Source of the DNA: Bradyrhizobium sp. 138
GTDB taxonomy: Bacteria; Pseudomonadota; Alphaproteobacteria; Rhizobiales; Xanthobacteraceae
NCBI RefSeq assembly: GCF_023074075.1
Contig: NZ_JADPKT010000073.1
Span: 124,001-188,000, forward strand
Direction: 5' to 3'
Length of the DNA stretch: 64,000 nt
Both the position numbers and the translations under genes were made by a program. Numbering within the stretch: position 1 is the first letter of the stretch; each line of letters opens with the position of its first letter. Shown here piece after piece: positions 51,978 through 63,900 of this stretch. The notes beneath the pieces are model-generated. The model saw nothing but the letters and a program-made list of their open reading frames with translations. It had not been told where the DNA came from and did no database searches.

Positions 51978-52825
51978 CAGCGCGGATTCTTTGCCAGCGC
52001 GTCGAACGCCATCAGCCTGGCGATCAGGCCCTCGAACTCGCGCAGCGGCACCATGTTGGGGCCATCCGAGGGCGCGCGATCAGGATCGGGATGGGTCTCG
52101 ATGAAAACGCCGGCAACGCCCACGGCAACAGCCGCCCGTGCCAGCACCGGCACGAATTCACGCTCGCCGCCCGAGGAGGTCCCCTTCCCGCCCGGCTGCT
52201 GCACCGAATGGGTGGCATCGAAGATGACAGGCGCGCCGGTGGTGCGCGCCAGGATCGGCAGCGCGCGCATGTCGGAGACCAGCGTGTTGTAGCCGAAGGA
52301 CGCGCCGCGCTCGGTGACGAGCACGTTGGGATTGTCAGCGCCGGTGATCTTCGTGACGACATTCGCCATGTCCCACGGCGCCAGGAATTGTCCCTTCTTG
52401 ACGTTGACGACCTTACCGGTTGCGGCGGCAGCGAGCAGCAGATCAGTCTGCCGGCATAGAAACGCGGGTATCTGGAGGATGTCCACGGCCTGCGCCACCT
52501 CGGCGCACTGCGTGGCCTCGTGCACGTCGGTCAAAACAGGCAGGCCGAGCGAGGAGCGAATCTCCGCGAAGATCGGCAGCGACTGCGAAAGCCCAAGGCC
52601 GCGCGCTGCCGACGCGCTGGTGCGATTCGCCTTGTCGAAGGAGGTCTTGTAGACGAGGCCGATGTTCAGCCGCGCAGCGATCTCCTTCAGCGCAGAAGCG
52701 ACCTCCAGCGCATGCTGGCGGCTTTCGAGCTGGCAGGGTCCTGCAATGATAGCGATCGGCAGATCATTGCCGAATCTGACCTTGCCGATGCTGACGACCG
52801 GCGCCGCTGAATGCGAAGAGCTCAA
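51977..52825 (-). CDS. kdsA: 3-deoxy-8-phosphooctulonate synthase
   Basis: KdsA condenses arabinose 5-phosphate and PEP to KDO-8-phosphate for LPS inner core. The 282-residue protein has IAIIAGPCQLESRQHALEVA, YKTSFDKANRTSASAARGLG, PVLTDVHEATQCAEVA and KGQFLAPWDMANVVTKI, all family signatures. The start is TTG at 52825, with GAGGGA 6 bases upstream, giving a length typical for KdsA; the longer upstream frame contains a non-family extension. The standard alphaproteobacterial order pyrG-kdsA-eno is kept here apart from inserted genes. Confidence 0.94.
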   Translation of the reverse strand: MSSSHSAAPVVSIGKVRFGNDLPIAIIAGPCQLESRQHALEVASALKEIAARLNIGLVYKTSFDKANRTSASAARGLGLSQSLPIFAEIRSSLGLPVLTDVHEATQCAEVAQAVDILQIPAFLCRQTDLLLAAAATGKVVNVKKGQFLAPWDMANVVTKITGADNPNVLVTERGASFGYNTLVSDMRALPILARTTGAPVIFDATHSVQQPGGKGTSSGGEREFVPVLARAAVAVGVAGVFIETHPDPDRAPSDGPNMVPLREFEGLIARLMAFDALAKNPR

Positions 52826-52942
52826 GGCAAATCCCTCGTTTCGGCGCGACCATAGCCGCCATGGGGGTCGGATCAACCCCATTCGGCCCGGGCCGTTCGA
52901 ATATCAGGGTTGCGCCAGAGTTCCCCGCTGCGGCAAGGATTG

Positions 52943-53269
52943 CTACTTCACCGCCGAGAAGGCGGTCGGCGTCAGGATCTGACTGACGATGTTGCCAACG
53001 ATCTGGCCGTCGGCCTCGCTCTCGGCGCGGGCTTTCATCCAGTCCGGATCGGTCATGAACGCGCCCCACTTCTTCTCGCGCTCGGCGAGCGAGTCCCACG
53101 CCAGGAAATAGGTCAGCTCCTGGTTGGATTCACCGATCAGCGTCGTGAAGAACCCGGCCTGCTTGATGCCGTGCTTCTCCCAGATCTTCAGCGTGGCGGT
53201 CTCGAACCGCTTCAGGAGCGCCGGCAGCCGGCCGGGCACGCAGCGATAGATGCGCATCTCGTAGATCAT
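52943..53269 (-). CDS. NIPSNAP family protein
   Basis: A 108-residue protein with the NIPSNAP signature EMRIYRCVPGRLPALLKRFE and the dimeric ferredoxin-like barrel fold (YFLAWDSLAEREKKWGAF, then DPDWMKARAE). These are small proteins with no established enzymatic role in bacteria. It lies between kdsA and pyrG, as in several Bradyrhizobium relatives. No signal peptide. Confidence 0.88.
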   Translation of the reverse strand: MIYEMRIYRCVPGRLPALLKRFETATLKIWEKHGIKQAGFFTTLIGESNQELTYFLAWDSLAEREKKWGAFMTDPDWMKARAESEADGQIVGNIVSQILTPTAFSAVK

Positions 53270-53351
53270 TGGAGCTCACTTCCTGCATTGTTGTTCTTGC
53301 GGCAGCGAGTTGTCGCAACAAATTGCGTGTGCGTCAAAGGCAGAGAAAGCG

Positions 53352-54983
<1,632 letters not shown>

Positions 54984-55149
54984 GGGACTTAACCTCTAAT
55001 CCCTCGAATTCGATTCGCCAAAGCGATTCGTATTCCGCCCCAAAGATTTTGCGGGCCTGTGGGTGATCCAGAACTAAGAGTGGTGACAGTGCCTTGATGG
55101 GGATTTTTGATGCAGGACGGTAGAAGCCGCCCTGCATGGCCCCCCTGCT

Positions 55150-55536
55150 TTATTGCGAGCGCGGCACCTGCGGGCCGCTTGGGGCCGGGGCCTGCTGCTG
55201 CTCGTCGGCCTTTTTCAGCGAATCCAGGATGCCGCCCGAGGTCGGCGGCGCGATCGGGGATCCGCCGGCCGGCTGGGTCTGCGACGCCGGCGTGCCAATG
55301 ATCGACGACGGCGCACGGCTGTAGCCTGCGTGCCAGGACAGGAACATGCTGGTGAGGAAGAAGCCCGCAGCCAAGATCGCGGTGGTCCGCGTCAAAAGAT
55401 TGGCGGTGCCGCGGCTCGACATGAAGCCCGCGCCGCCGCCCATGCCGAGGCCGCCGCCTTCCGACTTCTGGAGCAGGACGGCGCCGATCATGACGGCGAC
55501 GATCATGAGGTGGATGACGATGACAACGGTCTGCAT
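55150..55536 (-). CDS. secG: Preprotein translocase subunit SecG
   Basis: SecG stabilises the SecYE channel during export. The 128-residue protein has two membrane helices: residues 3-22 (TVVIVIHLMIVAVMIGAVLL) and about 50-70 (RTTAILAAGFFLTSMFLSWH), with the typical QKSEGGGLGMGGGAGFMSSR loop between. The C-terminal tail (Pro/Gly/Gln-rich) is longer than in E. coli, as is usual in alphaproteobacteria. It is flanked by pyrG and tpiA. Confidence 0.95.
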   Translation of the reverse strand: MQTVVIVIHLMIVAVMIGAVLLQKSEGGGLGMGGGAGFMSSRGTANLLTRTTAILAAGFFLTSMFLSWHAGYSRAPSSIIGTPASQTQPAGGSPIAPPTSGGILDSLKKADEQQQAPAPSGPQVPRSQ

Positions 55537-55674
55537 AATGCCCTTCCGTCACAAGCGGGCGGCGCCTGACGGCGGCCGATCGCGCTTCGCGGGTTTCCTG
55601 AAGTTGCGCGGTGTTACACGATCGGAGGGGTTATTGCCACCCCCGATCGGGTCCGGACCAACGGTTTGAATGAG

Positions 55675-56430
55675 TTAGGGGCAGCCTTTCGCGATCGCAA
55701 GGAAATCGGCCGCCTTCAGGCTGGCACCACCGACCAGCGCGCCATTGACGTTCTTGACCGCCATCAGCTCAGCGGCGTTCGAGGGCTTGACCGAGCCGCC
55801 GTAGAGGATGCGCATTTTGGCCCCGTCAGCCTTGAACCTGGAGGTCAGGAGCTCCCGGATAAACCCATGAATTTGCTCGACATCCTGCGCTGTGGGGGTC
55901 AGGCCGGTGCCGATTGCCCAGACCGGCTCATAGGCTACGATGAGATTCGCGGCGGTCGAGCTTTCCGGCAGGGAGCCGGCGAGCTGCCCGCGCAGAATGT
56001 CCAAGGTCTGACCGGCGTCGCGCTGGGCTTGCGTCTCGCCGACGCAGACGATCGCGGTGGCCCCGGCGCGCCAGGCAGCTTCAGCCTTCTGGCGGATCAG
56101 GGCATCATCCTCGCCGTGATCGGCCCTACGCTCGGAATGGCCGACGATGATCGCGCTCGCCCCCGCGTCCACCAGCATTTCGGCGGCAATATCGCCGGTA
56201 TGGGCGCCGGAGGCCTTGGGATGGCAGTCCTGGGCCCCCACCGCGACCTTCTTGCCGCGCGCCTTCTCAGCGAAGGCGGCGATCAGGGTCGCGGGCGGGC
56301 AGACCAGCAGATCGGCCTTGCCGGCGACGTCTGCCGCACCGTTGAGCATGGCGTCGAACTCGGCAGCCTGGGCCTTCAGGCCGTTCATTTTCCAATTGCC
56401 GGCGATCAGGGGGCGGATGGCGTCGGTCAT
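55675..56430 (-). CDS. tpiA: Triosephosphate isomerase
   Basis: TpiA interconverts dihydroxyacetone phosphate and glyceraldehyde 3-phosphate. The 251-residue protein starts MTDAIRPLIAGNWKMNGLKA (active-site Asn, Lys), has AIIVGHSERRADHGE (catalytic His), VAYEPVWAIGTGLTPTAQ (catalytic Glu and flexible loop 6) and ILYGGSVKPSNAAELM (phosphate loop). Open frame upstream is rejected in favour of ATG 56430. It is divergent from the ppiD-like gene with 223 bases between them. Confidence 0.97.
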   Translation of the reverse strand: MTDAIRPLIAGNWKMNGLKAQAAEFDAMLNGAADVAGKADLLVCPPATLIAAFAEKARGKKVAVGAQDCHPKASGAHTGDIAAEMLVDAGASAIIVGHSERRADHGEDDALIRQKAEAAWRAGATAIVCVGETQAQRDAGQTLDILRGQLAGSLPESSTAANLIVAYEPVWAIGTGLTPTAQDVEQIHGFIRELLTSRFKADGAKMRILYGGSVKPSNAAELMAVKNVNGALVGGASLKAADFLAIAKGCP

Positions 56431-56653
56431 GTCGATTTCCAGCAAAATGAGAGTTGTGCATGCGCTAGCAGAGCTTCCGCGGCAGTTCCAGAGACCAGAG
56501 GCCTTCAACCGCACCCTCAAGCGGTCGATTGACGTGAGGTTGCGGGGGGAAAGCCACCACTTTATGATGATTGATCAATTTGGTGAGGCGCTTTTGCTGA
56601 ATCTGCATTAAGACGCGCTCCCGTTCCCCTCCTGCTCAAACAAGTTGGACCAA

Positions 56654-58552
56654 ATGCTTCGAGGAATGCGCAAGGCCTCATCAAACTGGCTCGGCAAGAC
56701 CATTATGGCCGTGGTGATGGGCGTGTTGATCGTCAGTTTCGGCATTTGGGGCATCGCCGACATCTTCAAAGGATTCGGGCAGTCCACGGTGGCCAAGGTC
56801 GGCAGCACCGAGATATCGCTGAACGAGTTCCGCCAGATCTATACGGATCGGCTGCAACAGATCAGCCGCCAGTTCGGCCGTCCGCTGACGCCCGACCAGG
56901 CACGTGCCTTCGGCCTCGACCGCCAGGTGCTGCAGCAGACCATCGCGGAAGCCGCCCTCGACGAGGAGGCGCGGCGGCTCGGGCTCGGCCAGTCCGACGA
57001 GCAGATCCGCCAGCTCATCATGAACGACCCCAATTTCAAGGGCGTCGGCGGCAATTTCGATGCGAACCGGTTCCAGGCCGTGATCCGCAATTTCGGCTAT
57101 ACCGAGCAGCGCTACGTCGCCGAGCAACGCAAGGTGTCGCTGCGCCGGCAGATCACCGGCACGATCGGCGCCGGCCTCGAACCGCCGAAGACCATGCTCG
57201 ACGCGCTGGCGCGCTTCCAGAACGAGCAGCGCGCCCTCGAGTTCGTCAAGCTCGACGCCGCCCAGGCAGGCCAGATCGACGCGCCCTCGCCCGAGACGCT
57301 CGCCACTTATTTCGAGGATCACAAGGTCCAGTTCCGCGCGCCCGAATATCGCAAGATCGCCTTCCTCGTGGTCTCGCCGGAGGAGATCGGCAAATGGAGC
57401 GAGGTCTCGGACGAGGACGCCAAGAAAATGTTCGAACAGCGCAAGGACCGGCTCGGCACGCCGGAGAAGCGCCAGATCCAGCAGATCGTGTTTCCGAACG
57501 TCGCCGACGCGCAGGCCGCACGCGAGCGCCTCGTCGGCGGACTATCGTTCGAGGACCTCGGCAAGGAGCGCGGGCTGAGCGCCTCCGACGTCGATCTCGG
57601 GCTCGTGACCAAGTCTTCGCTCGCTGCCGCAGTCGGCGATGCCGCCTTCTCGCTTCCGGCCGGCGAGATCAGCCAGCCGATCCAGGGCGGGCTTGGCGTC
57701 GCGATCGTCAAGGTCGACAAGATCGAGCCGGGCAAGGAGGCGGACTACGCCAGCCTTGCTGGTGACATCAAGCGCGAGATCGCCACCGAGCGCGCGCGCG
57801 TCAAGGTCGCCGATCTCCGCGACAAGATGGAAGACGAGCGTGGCGGCGGCGCCAGCGTGATCGACGCGGCGCAGAAGCTCGGCCTCACCGCCGTGACCAT
57901 CGACGCCGTCGACCGCTCCGGCCGCGCTCCGAACGGCCAGCCGGTCGCCAACGTCCCGCAAGGCCTCGACGTGGTGTCGCAGGCCTTCAACACCGATGTC
58001 GGCGTCGACAACGACTCGATCTCGTTCAAGGGCGGCTATGTCTGGTACGACGTGCTCGCCATCACGCCGTCGCGCGACCGCAATCTCGACGAGGTCCGTG
58101 ACCAGGTCGAGGCGCGCTGGCGCCAGGACCAGATCGCGGCCAAGCTGAAGGCCAAGGCGACCGAGATGGTGCAGAAGCTCGAAGCGGGCGGCAAGCTCGC
58201 CGATGAAGCTTCCGCGATCGGCGCCAGGGTCGAGACCGCGACCGGCTTCAAGCGCGACGATACGCCGGCCGGCGTGCCGGCAGCCGTGGTGTCGGCCGCC
58301 TTCCGCACCGCCAAGGACGGCGTCGGACAGACGGCTGTCAGCGGCGGCAGCGAAGTGGTCGTCTTCCGCGTCACCGACATCGTCGAACCCGCGGTCGACG
58401 CCGCCTCCGACGCGGTCAAGAAGCTGAAGGAGAACCTCGACCGCGCCCAGACCGAGGAGCAGGTCGCGTCCTACGTCAACAAGCTTGAAACCGACATCGG
58501 GACCACCATTAATCAGGCCGCCTTCGCGCAGGTGACCGGCGCGAACCAGTGA
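56654..58552 (+). CDS. ppiD: PpiD-like periplasmic chaperone / peptidyl-prolyl isomerase
   Basis: A 632-residue membrane-anchored folding factor. The N-terminus has one membrane helix (SSNWLGKTIMAVVMGVLIVS), then a SurA-N-like chaperone region (GSTEISLNEFRQIYTDRLQQ) and a rotamase-like PPIC domain near residues 260-360 (EKRQIQQIVFPNVADAQAAR and SFEDLGKERGLSASDVDLG), and a long C-terminal chaperone part, as in PpiD near the SecYEG exit. Catalytic activity of PpiD parvulin domains is often weak. I chose ATG 56654; the TTG at 56645 has no better ribosome site. It is followed by trpD 14 bases later, so both are probably in one operon. Confidence 0.92.
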   Translation: MLRGMRKASSNWLGKTIMAVVMGVLIVSFGIWGIADIFKGFGQSTVAKVGSTEISLNEFRQIYTDRLQQISRQFGRPLTPDQARAFGLDRQVLQQTIAEAALDEEARRLGLGQSDEQIRQLIMNDPNFKGVGGNFDANRFQAVIRNFGYTEQRYVAEQRKVSLRRQITGTIGAGLEPPKTMLDALARFQNEQRALEFVKLDAAQAGQIDAPSPETLATYFEDHKVQFRAPEYRKIAFLVVSPEEIGKWSEVSDEDAKKMFEQRKDRLGTPEKRQIQQIVFPNVADAQAARERLVGGLSFEDLGKERGLSASDVDLGLVTKSSLAAAVGDAAFSLPAGEISQPIQGGLGVAIVKVDKIEPGKEADYASLAGDIKREIATERARVKVADLRDKMEDERGGGASVIDAAQKLGLTAVTIDAVDRSGRAPNGQPVANVPQGLDVVSQAFNTDVGVDNDSISFKGGYVWYDVLAITPSRDRNLDEVRDQVEARWRQDQIAAKLKAKATEMVQKLEAGGKLADEASAIGARVETATGFKRDDTPAGVPAAVVSAAFRTAKDGVGQTAVSGGSEVVVFRVTDIVEPAVDAASDAVKKLKENLDRAQTEEQVASYVNKLETDIGTTINQAAFAQVTGANQ

Positions 58553-58566
58553 GTTGAAAGCACGCG

Positions 58567-59580
58567 ATGGACGACCTGAAATCGATCATTGGAAAAGTGG
58601 CGACCGGCGCCAGCCTGTCGCGTGACGAAGCCGCTTCCGCCTTCGACGCCATGATGAGTGGCGAGGCCACGCCCTCGCAAATGGGTGGCCTGTTGATGGC
58701 GCTGCGGGTGCGCGGCGAGACCGTGGACGAGATCACCGGCGCGGTTGCGGCGATGCGCTCGAAGATGCTGACCGTGACGGCGCCGCCTGACGCCGTCGAC
58801 ATCGTCGGCACCGGTGGCGACGGCTCCGGATCGGTCAATGTCTCGACCTGCGCCTCCTTCATCGTCTCCGGCGCCGGCGTGCCGGTGGCCAAGCATGGCA
58901 ACCGCGCGCTGTCGTCGCGCTCGGGCGCCGCCGACGTGCTGGCCTCGCTCGGCGTCAGGATCGACCTCAGGCCGGAGCAGGTCGGAGACTGCGTGCGCGA
59001 ATGCGGCATCGGCTTCATGTTCGCCCCCGCCCACCATCCGGCCATGAAGAACGTCGGCCCGACCCGGGTCGAGCTTGCGACGCGCACGATCTTCAATCTG
59101 CTCGGCCCCCTGTCGAACCCTGCCGGCGTCAAGCGGCAGATGGTTGGCGTCTTCTCCCGGCAATGGGTGCAGCCGTTGGCACAGGTGCTCAAGAACCTCG
59201 GCTCCGAATCCGCCTGGGTGGTGCACGGCTCCGACGGCCTCGACGAGATCACCCTCACCGGCCCGACCTTCGTCTCCGCGCTCCACAACGGCGAGATTCG
59301 CAATTTCGAGGTGACGCCTGAGGACGCCGGCCTGCCGCGCTGCGAGGCCGGCGCATTCAAGGGGGGTGATGCCGACGCCAATGCGGTCGCACTGCAAAGT
59401 GTGCTCGACGGCAAGCCGAGCCCCTATCGCGACGTCGCCCTGATGAACGCAGCAGCCGCGCTGGTCGTGGCCGGACGTGCCAAGGACCTCAAGGAGGGCG
59501 TCGCAATCGGAACGAAGTCGATCGACAGCGGCGCGGCAAACGCACGGCTGAAGCACCTGATCGCGGTCTCGAACGGCTGA
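58567..59580 (+). CDS. trpD: Anthranilate phosphoribosyltransferase
   Basis: TrpD transfers phosphoribose to anthranilate in tryptophan synthesis. The 337-residue protein has IVGTGGDGSGSVNVSTCASF (phosphate and Mg site), GVPVAKHGNRALSSRSGAAD, FAPAHHPAMKNVGPTRVELA and the C-terminal DANAVALQSVLDG. It follows the PpiD-like gene by 14 bases and precedes trpC by 7, an order conserved in alphaproteobacteria (trpD-trpC-moaC). Confidence 0.97.
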   Translation: MDDLKSIIGKVATGASLSRDEAASAFDAMMSGEATPSQMGGLLMALRVRGETVDEITGAVAAMRSKMLTVTAPPDAVDIVGTGGDGSGSVNVSTCASFIVSGAGVPVAKHGNRALSSRSGAADVLASLGVRIDLRPEQVGDCVRECGIGFMFAPAHHPAMKNVGPTRVELATRTIFNLLGPLSNPAGVKRQMVGVFSRQWVQPLAQVLKNLGSESAWVVHGSDGLDEITLTGPTFVSALHNGEIRNFEVTPEDAGLPRCEAGAFKGGDADANAVALQSVLDGKPSPYRDVALMNAAAALVVAGRAKDLKEGVAIGTKSIDSGAANARLKHLIAVSNG

Positions 59581-59587
59581 GCGCCCC

Positions 59588-60409
59588 ATGTCGGATATCC
59601 TGACCAAGATCGAAACCTACAAGCGTGAGGAGATCGCCGCGGCCAAGCGCGCGCAGCCACTGTCTTTCATCGAGGCAAAGGCCAAAGCGCAAGCCGCGCC
59701 GCGCGGCTTCGTGGACGCGATCAAGGCCAAGCACGTCAACGGCGATTACGCACTGATCGCGGAGGTGAAGAAAGCCTCGCCGTCGAAGGGGCTGATCCGC
59801 GCCGATTTCGATCCGCCGTTGCTGGCCAAGGCCTATGAAGCCGGCGGCGCGGCCTGTCTGTCGGTGCTGACCGACACGCCCTCGTTCCAGGGCCATCTCG
59901 ACTTCATGGTGGCGGCGCGTGCGGCGACGTCGTTGCCGGTGCTGCGCAAGGATTTCATGTTCGACACCTATCAGGTGGCCGAGGCCCGCGCGCATGGCGC
60001 CGATTGCATCCTGATCATCATGGCCGCGCTCGACGATGCCGCCGCCGAGGACCTCGAGAACGCCGCCATCGCCCATGGGATGGATGTGCTGATCGAGATC
60101 CACGACCACGCCGAGCTCGACCGGGCGCTCAAGCTCCGTTCGCCGATGATCGGGGTCAACAACCGCAATCTTCGCACCTTCGAGACTACGCTCGCGACCA
60201 GCGAAACACTGGCGCCGTTGATCCCGCGGGACCGGCTGATGGTCGGCGAGAGCGGCATCTTCATGCCCGCCGATCTCGCCCGGCTCGAGCGCGTCGGCAT
60301 GTCGACCTTCCTGGTCGGTGAAAGCCTGATGCGGCAGGCCGACGTCACCGCGGCGACGCGTACGCTGCTCGCGCGCGAGACCACGGCGCGCGCGACGGGC
60401 ACGCGCTGA
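59588..60409 (+). CDS. trpC: Indole-3-glycerol phosphate synthase
   Basis: TrpC makes indole-3-glycerol phosphate from carboxyphenylaminodeoxyribulose phosphate. The 273-residue (beta/alpha)8 barrel has ALIAEVKKASPSKGLIRADF (catalytic Lys and phosphate loop), SVLTDTPSFQGHLDFMVAAR, VLRKDFMFDTYQVAEARAHG (catalytic Lys), GVNNRNLRTFETTLATSE and the phosphate loop VGESGIFMPADLARLE. It ends one base before moaC. Separation from trpF is normal. Confidence 0.96.
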   Translation: MSDILTKIETYKREEIAAAKRAQPLSFIEAKAKAQAAPRGFVDAIKAKHVNGDYALIAEVKKASPSKGLIRADFDPPLLAKAYEAGGAACLSVLTDTPSFQGHLDFMVAARAATSLPVLRKDFMFDTYQVAEARAHGADCILIIMAALDDAAAEDLENAAIAHGMDVLIEIHDHAELDRALKLRSPMIGVNNRNLRTFETTLATSETLAPLIPRDRLMVGESGIFMPADLARLERVGMSTFLVGESLMRQADVTAATRTLLARETTARATGTR

Positions 60410-60410
60410 C

Positions 60411-60923
60411 ATGGCGCGCAGGCCCCCGAAGACGACCAAATCCAAGGCCGGCCCCGCCCTCACCCATATCGGCGCCTCCGGCGAGGCGCGGATGGTCGAC
60501 GTGTCCGACAAGCCGGCGACCGAGCGGCTTGCGGTCGCGGAAGGCCGCGTCATCATGACCAAGACGACGCTCGACCTGATCGTGTCAGGCAATGCCAAGA
60601 AGGGCGACGTGCTCGGCACAGCCCGCATCGCCGGCATCATGGCCGCCAAGCGCACCTCCGAGCTGATCCCGCTTTGCCATCCGCTCGCGCTGTCGAAGGT
60701 GACGCTCGACATCGAGCCCGACGTGAAATTGCCGGGCTGCCTCGTTCGCGCCAGCGTGAAGGTGACGGGCCCGACCGGCGTCGAGATGGAGGCCCTCACG
60801 GCCGTATCGGTCGCCTGCCTCACCATCTACGACATGATCAAGGCGGTCGAGCGCGGCGTGCGCATCGAAGGCATCCATCTGGTCGAGAAGCTCGGCGGCA
60901 AGTCCGGCCACTATCGCGCCTGA
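60411..60923 (+). CDS. moaC: Cyclic pyranopterin monophosphate synthase MoaC
   Basis: MoaC acts with MoaA to form cyclic pyranopterin monophosphate, the molybdopterin precursor. The 170-residue protein shows the fold signatures ARMVDVSDKPATERLAVAEG, KKGDVLGTARIAGIMAAKRT, SELIPLCHPLALSKVTLDIE and MEALTAVSVACLTIYDMIKA, ending VEKLGGKSGHYRA, the Lys-containing active site. The usual next genes moeA and lexA are absent here; the following gene is a GGDEF-EAL protein. Confidence 0.96.
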   Translation: MARRPPKTTKSKAGPALTHIGASGEARMVDVSDKPATERLAVAEGRVIMTKTTLDLIVSGNAKKGDVLGTARIAGIMAAKRTSELIPLCHPLALSKVTLDIEPDVKLPGCLVRASVKVTGPTGVEMEALTAVSVACLTIYDMIKAVERGVRIEGIHLVEKLGGKSGHYRA

Positions 60924-61091
60924 GGGCGCTCATTTCGGCTCCTGCGTCGCGCGCATCGATTGCATTTGCGCGCGGCCGTTCACATCGCGTTAACCGCGCT
61001 TCCTAACTTCGCCTCCACATCGTTCCCGTAAACCAACGGATGTTTAAGGGGCCAAGAATTGATCCTGACGTGTGCACGGCAATGATCCAGC

Positions 61092-63823
61092 ATGATGACG
61101 AGATTCGGCAATCGCCTCTTTGACCAGGCCTTCGTGCGCGGCGGACCGATCCGCTGGCTGGTGGTGGGCGGCACGCTGCTGATCGCAGCGATTGCCATAG
61201 GCTCGGTGCTGATGGCGCAGAATTTCCGCGAGCGGGCGCTGCGCAACTCCAGCCGCGAGCTGAACAACACGGTGCTGCTGCTCGCCCATCATTTCGATCA
61301 GCAATTGCAGGATTTCGCGGTCATCCAGAAGGATTTCGTCGACCACGTCCGCACCACCGGAATCAACAATGCGCAGACTATCGCAAGCGCCTCTCGGGCC
61401 AGGACGTCCACCGGATGTTGCGCTCGAAGATCGAGGCGCTGCCCTATATCGGCGGCGTCAACATCATCGATGCCGACGGTGATCTGATCAATTCCTCGAC
61501 GGCCTGGCCGGCTCCGAAAGTGAACGTCGCCGATCGCGGTTATTTTCGCACCTTCAAATACGATCCCTATTCTCCCGATGTCCTGATCGAGCCCCTGCAC
61601 AGTCGGATCTCCGGCGCCTGGACCATTCTGATCGTGCGCAAGATCGTCGGGCCAAACGGCGAGTTCCTGGGTGTCGTCGGACGCGGCATCGAGCCCGCCA
61701 AGTTCGAGAAGTTCTTCGCCTCCGTCGCGCTCGGCGAAGACGCGACGATCTCGATGCTGCATCGCGACGGCACGCTGCTCGCCCGGTATCCGCATTCCAG
61801 CGAATTGATGGGGCGGAATTTCAAAAATGGTTCGTTTGCGCACCAGAGGGTTTTGGGCCTCGATCACTTCACCGGCCGTTTTGTAAGCCCGGTCGACGGC
61901 GACGACCGGCTGATCTCCTCGCGCGCCCTACCCCATTTCCCGATCCTGATGATGGCCACCACGACGCGCGCGGCTGCACTGACGGACTGGCGCGAGCAGA
62001 TCGGCATCCTGATCTCGGTCGCTGCCTCCTCTGCGCTCGCGATCGCAGGCGTGCTGATCGCGGTCGTACGCAAGCTGCTGGAGCAGCACCGCCTCTCGCG
62101 GGGACGCTTGACGCTGGAAAAGCAGCGGCTCGACCGCGCCGTCAACAACATGACGCAGGGCCTTTTGCTGTTCGACGCGGAGCGGCGGATGGTGGTCTGC
62201 AACCAGCGCTACATCGACATGTACGGATTGTCGGCCGAGATCGTGAAGCCCGGCTGCAGCTTCCACGACATCATCGCCCACCGCAAGGTGACCGGCTCGT
62301 TCACAGGCGACGTCGACGATTATGTCGCGCGCGTGCTGAAGGACATCCATGAGCGCAACTCGATGGTGGTCGATACCTCCGATGGCCGCTCGATCCACGT
62401 CCTCAACGAGCCGCTCGCGGACGGCGGCTGGGTGGCGACCCATGAGGACATCACCGAGCGCCGCCGCATCGAGGAGCGCATCACCCACCTCGCCCATTAC
62501 GACGCGCTGACCGATCTGCCCAATCGCACCATGTTCCACGATCATCTGCGCAAAGAGCTGGCCGCCGTCGGCAACGGCGAAGAGATCGCGGTGCATTACA
62601 TCGACATCGATGAGTTCAAGGGCGTCAACGACGCGCTCGGCCACCTGGTCGGAGATGAGCTGTTGAAATCGGTTGCCGCAAGCCTGCGCCGCTGTGCGGG
62701 CCCGGCGGATTTCGTGGCGCGGCTCGGCGGCGACGAATTCGCCATCGTACAGAGCGCGGTGACGTCGCTGGATCAGGTCAACGAGCTCGTCGCGCGGGTC
62801 TTCGAGGCCATCCGCGCGCCGTTCGACTGCCTGGGCCATCATCTCAACACCGATGCCAGCATCGGCATTGCGCTCGCACCTGAACACGGCACTGCGCTCG
62901 ACCAGATCCTCAAGAACGCGGACATGGCGATGTACGCCGCCAAGTCCGCCGGGCGCCGTACCTATCGCTTCTTCGAACCGGAGATGGACGCCAAGGCCCG
63001 CGAACGCCGGCAGCTCGAGATCGATCTGCGCCACGCTATCGCCCAAGGGGGTCTCGAAGGCGGTCTCGAGGTCTATTACCAGCCCTGCCTCGGCCTGAAG
63101 GATGATCGCATCACCGGCTGCGAGGCGCTGGTGCGCTGGCGCCATCCCGAGCGCGGCATGGTCTCACCGGCGGAGTTCATCCCGATCGCCGAAGACACCG
63201 GCCTGATCAACGAGATCGGCGAATGGGTGCTGGCGACCGCCTGCCGGGACGCGGCAAGCTGGCCCGACGACATCCGCCTCGCCGTCAACGTCTCGCCGGT
63301 GCAATTCAAGAGCGGCACGCTGGCGCTGAAGATCATGGCGGCGCTCGCCGCTTCGAACCTGCCGGCGAGCCGGCTGGAGCTCGAGATCACCGAGGCCGTG
63401 CTGATCCGCGACGACGATGCTGCGCTGACGATCCTGCACCAACTCCGGGCCATCGGCGTCCGCATCGCGCTCGACGATTTCGGCACCGGCTACTCCTCGC
63501 TGAGCTATCTGCACCGCTTCCCGTTCGACAAGATCAAGATCGACCGCTGCTTCGTCGACGACATCGCCGGTCCCGACGGCTCCGCCAGCATCGTCCAGGC
63601 CGTCGTCAATCTCGCGGCCGCGCGCCGCATGACCACCACGGCCGAGGGCGTCGAGACCGAGGAGCAGCAGCGCCTGCTGCGCGCGCTCGGCTGTTCCGAG
63701 ATGCAGGGTTATCTGTTCAGTGCCGCAAAACCGGCCGACAAGGTGCTGGAGCTGTTCGCGCTGCATCGCAGCCGGCTGGCCCAGCGCGAAGGCAGCGAGA
63801 GCCGAAGGCGCGAGGCCGGTTAG
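61092..63823 (+). pseudogene. GGDEF-EAL cyclic-di-GMP protein interrupted by a frameshift
   Basis: The gene begins MMTRFGNRLFDQAFVRGG with a membrane helix (WLVVGGTLLIAAIAIGSVLM), then a sensor-like region; in frame 1 it runs to about 61376, where the sequence switches to frame 3 (YRKRLSGQDVHRMLRSKIEA). The break lies near 61376-61380 and fits the loss of one base. Downstream the protein is intact: PDC/cache-type sensor, second membrane helix, PAS at about 61415-62400, GGDEF (FVARLGGDEFAIVQ) and EAL (GCEALVRWRHPERGMVSPAE with LDDFGTGYSSLSYLHR). The catalytic motifs are conserved, so it may be a dual-function enzyme if the shift is a sequencing error. As given, it is broken. Confidence 0.75.
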
Positions 63824-63900
63824 GCACCAACGCAGCCATGTCGCCCGGATTGGGCGTCGCATCGTCCGGGATACGGATCAGCGAGACCCCCCAAGCGAAA

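Noticed and set aside
55109..55137. Inverted repeat ATGCAGG...CCTGCAT after secG as a terminator
   Set aside because: The minus strand continues with an A-rich, not T-rich, stretch, and the stem has an unpaired middle; not convincing.
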